Assembly (NCBI GenBank): GCA_031769625.1
Contig: JAUIMM010001591.1
Span: 1,303,001-1,367,000 of the forward strand
Source of the DNA: Taudactylus pleione
Lineage: Eukaryota > Chordata > Amphibia > Anura > Myobatrachidae
Length of the DNA stretch: 64,000 nucleotides
Direction: 5' to 3'
Below, piece after piece: positions 61,901-64,000 of the stretch. The position numbers and the translations under genes are program-made. Below the pieces are notes generated by a model, which was not told where the DNA came from, did no database searches, and worked only from the letters and a program-made list of their open reading frames with translations. The stretch's first letter is position 1. Every line of letters starts with the position of its first letter.

Positions 61901-64000
61901 TTTATACCCCTTACTGTATGCCACTCACCCTACATTTATACCCCTTACTGTATGCTAATCACCATACATTTATACCCCTTACTGTATGCCAATCACCGTA
62001 CATGTACACCCCTTACTGTATGCCAATAACCGTACATGTACACCCCTTACTGAATGCCAATCACCATACATTTACACCCCTTACTATATGCCAATCACCA
62101 TACATTTATACCCCTTACTGTATGCCAATCACCGTACATGTACACCCCTTACTATATGCCAATCACCGTACATTTATACCCCTTACTGTATGCCCCTTAC
62201 TATATGCCAATCACCGTACATGTACAGCCCTTACTATATGCCAATCACCGTACATTTATACCCCTTACTGTATGCCAATCACCGTACATTTATACCCCTT
62301 ACTGTATGCCAATCACCGTACATTTATACCCCTTACTGTATGCCAATCACAGTACATTTATACCCCTTACTGTATGCCGATCACAGTACATTTATACCCC
62401 TTACTGTATGCCAATCACCGTACATGTACACCCCTTACTGAATGCCAATCACCGTACATTTATACCACTTACTGTATGCCAATCACCGTACATTTATACC
62501 CCTTACTGTATGCCAATCACCGTACATGTACACCCCTTACTGTATGCCAATCACTGTACATGTATACCCCTTACTGAATGCCAATAACCGTACATTTACA
62601 CCCCTTACTATATGCTAATCACCATACATTTATACCCCTTACTGTATGCCAATCACTGTACATTTATACCCCTTACTGTATGCTAATCACTATTCATTTA
62701 TACCCCTTACTGTATGCTAATCACTATTCATTTATACCCCTTACTATATGCTAATCACCATACATTTATACCCCTTACTGTAGGCCAATCACCGTACATT
62801 TATACCCCTTACTGTATGCCAAAAACCGTACATTTATACCGCTTACTGTATGCCAATCGCCGTACAATAAATACCCCTTACTGTATGCTAATCACCGTAC
62901 ATTTATACCCCTTACTGTATGCCAATCACCGTACATTTATACCCCTTACTGTATGCCAATCACCATACATTTACACCCCTTACTGTATGCCAATCACAGT
63001 ACATTTACACCCCTTACTGTATGCCAATCACCGTACATTTATACCCCTTACTGTATGCCAATCACCGTACATTTATACCCCTTACTGTATGCCCCTTACT
63101 ATATGCCAATCACAGTACATTTATACCCCTTACTGTATGCCAATCACCGTACATTTATACCCCTTACTGTATGCTAATCACCGTACATTTATACCCCTTA
63201 CTGTATGCCAATCACCGTACATTTATACCCCTTACTGTATGCCCCTTACTATATGCCAATCACAGTACATTTATACCCCTTACTGTATGCCAATCACCGT
63301 ACATTTATACCCCTTACTGTATGCTAATCACCGTACATTTATACCCCTTACTGTATGCCAATCACCGTACATTTATACCCCTTACTGTATGCCAATCACC
63401 ATACATTTATACCCCTTACTATATGCCAATCACAGTACATTTATACCCCTTACTGTATGCCAATCACCGTACATTTATACCCCTTACTGTATGCCACTCA
63501 CCCTACATTTATACCCCTTACTGTATGCCACTCACCCTACATTTATACCCCTTACTGTATGCCACTCACCCTACATTTATACCCCTTACTGTATGCCACT
63601 CACCCTACATTTATACCCCTTACTGTATGCCACTCACCCTACATTTATACCCCTTACTGTATGCCACTCACCCTACATTTATACCCCTTACTGTATGCTA
63701 ATCACCATACATTTATACCCCTTACTGTATGCCAATCACCGTACATGTACACCCCTTACTGTATGCCAATAACCGTACATGTACACCCCTTACTGAATGC
63801 CAATCACCATACATTTACACCCCTTACTATATGCCAATCACCATACATTTATACCACTTACTGTATGCCAATCACCGTACATGTACACCCCTTACTATAT
63901 GCCAATCACCGTACATTTATACCCCTTACTGTATGCCCCTTACTATATGCCAATCACAGTACATTTATACCCCTTACTGTATGCCAATCACCGTACATTT
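55990..64000. repeat. 34-bp satellite, about 235 units, runs off the window
   Basis: The unit is CCGTACATTTATACCCCTTA followed by CTGTATGCCAATCA. Variants at the second half (GTCAGTCA, GCTAATCA, GCCACTCA), at the start (CCCTACATT, CACTATTCATT) and in the middle (ACACCCC) occur in ordered blocks. Blocks repeat at about 1700 bp (56011 and 57711) and about 1430-1740 bp (61433 and 62861; 62023 and 63764). The segment 60080-60900 has short-range blocks with ATTCATTAATACC. The array continues past 64000. No stops occur in the unit, so frames of up to 409 codons appear. Each unit carries a CCAAT-like and a TTTATA-like string. Confidence 0.98.

Noticed and set aside
55934..63772. Many forward frames encoding HLYPLLYANHRTFIPLTVC-type repeats
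   Set aside because: All derive from the 34-bp satellite, which has no stop and shifts frame each unit.

Overview
This window looks like non-genic DNA from a large, repeat-rich vertebrate nuclear genome. An anuran amphibian is my best guess; a fish or other amphibian is possible. The basis is two vertebrate-type Tc1/mariner elements with DD34E transposase remains, several short inverted-repeat DNA transposons (MITE-like), one dispersed LTR-sized repeat family seen three times, and no bacterial-type gene organisation. I see no host protein-coding gene, tRNA, rRNA or CRISPR array. The only real protein-coding ancestry is in the two transposases, and both are broken.

Tandem arrays dominate: adding up their spans gives about 51.8 kb, roughly 81% of the window. 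In order they are: an 11-bp array (300-407); a mixed 22/26-bp array (909-3393); a 19-bp array (3811-4116); a 40-bp array (4347-4915); a ~92-94-bp pyrimidine-rich array (5066-5147 and 6581-8503, split by a 1.43-kb inserted repeat); a 71-bp array of about 378 units (9434-36289); a 35-bp array (39165-39820) abutting a 28-bp G-rich array with TTAGGG cores (39821-40706); a 31-bp array (41188-41687) abutting a 25-bp array (41688-43776); a second, unrelated 40-bp array (46593-49912); a 43-bp array (50101-50310); a 57-bp array (50395-51803, interrupted by a MITE); a 100-bp array (52626-55596); and a 34-bp array (55990 to the window end).

The mobile elements sit between or beside these arrays: two foldback MITEs at 8698-8884 and 9004-9273, Tc1 copy 1 at 36290-37941, Tc1 copy 2 at about 45005-46592, a MITE at 50536-51132 inserted cleanly in the 57-bp array, a diverged relative of it at about 40710-41150, and a truncated Harbinger-like end at 55931. 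Almost all long open reading frames are by-products of arrays whose unit has no stop codon and whose length is not a multiple of three, so all three frames stay open together (up to 1816 codons). They are not annotated as genes.

The most interesting pattern is where arrays meet transposons. The 71-bp array stops exactly at the TA beside Tc1 copy 1. The 40-bp array starts exactly at the TA beside Tc1 copy 2. The two largest arrays (71 bp and 34 bp) both begin a short distance downstream of Harbinger-like inverted-repeat ends. The arrays also keep readable higher-order structure that records their amplification history.
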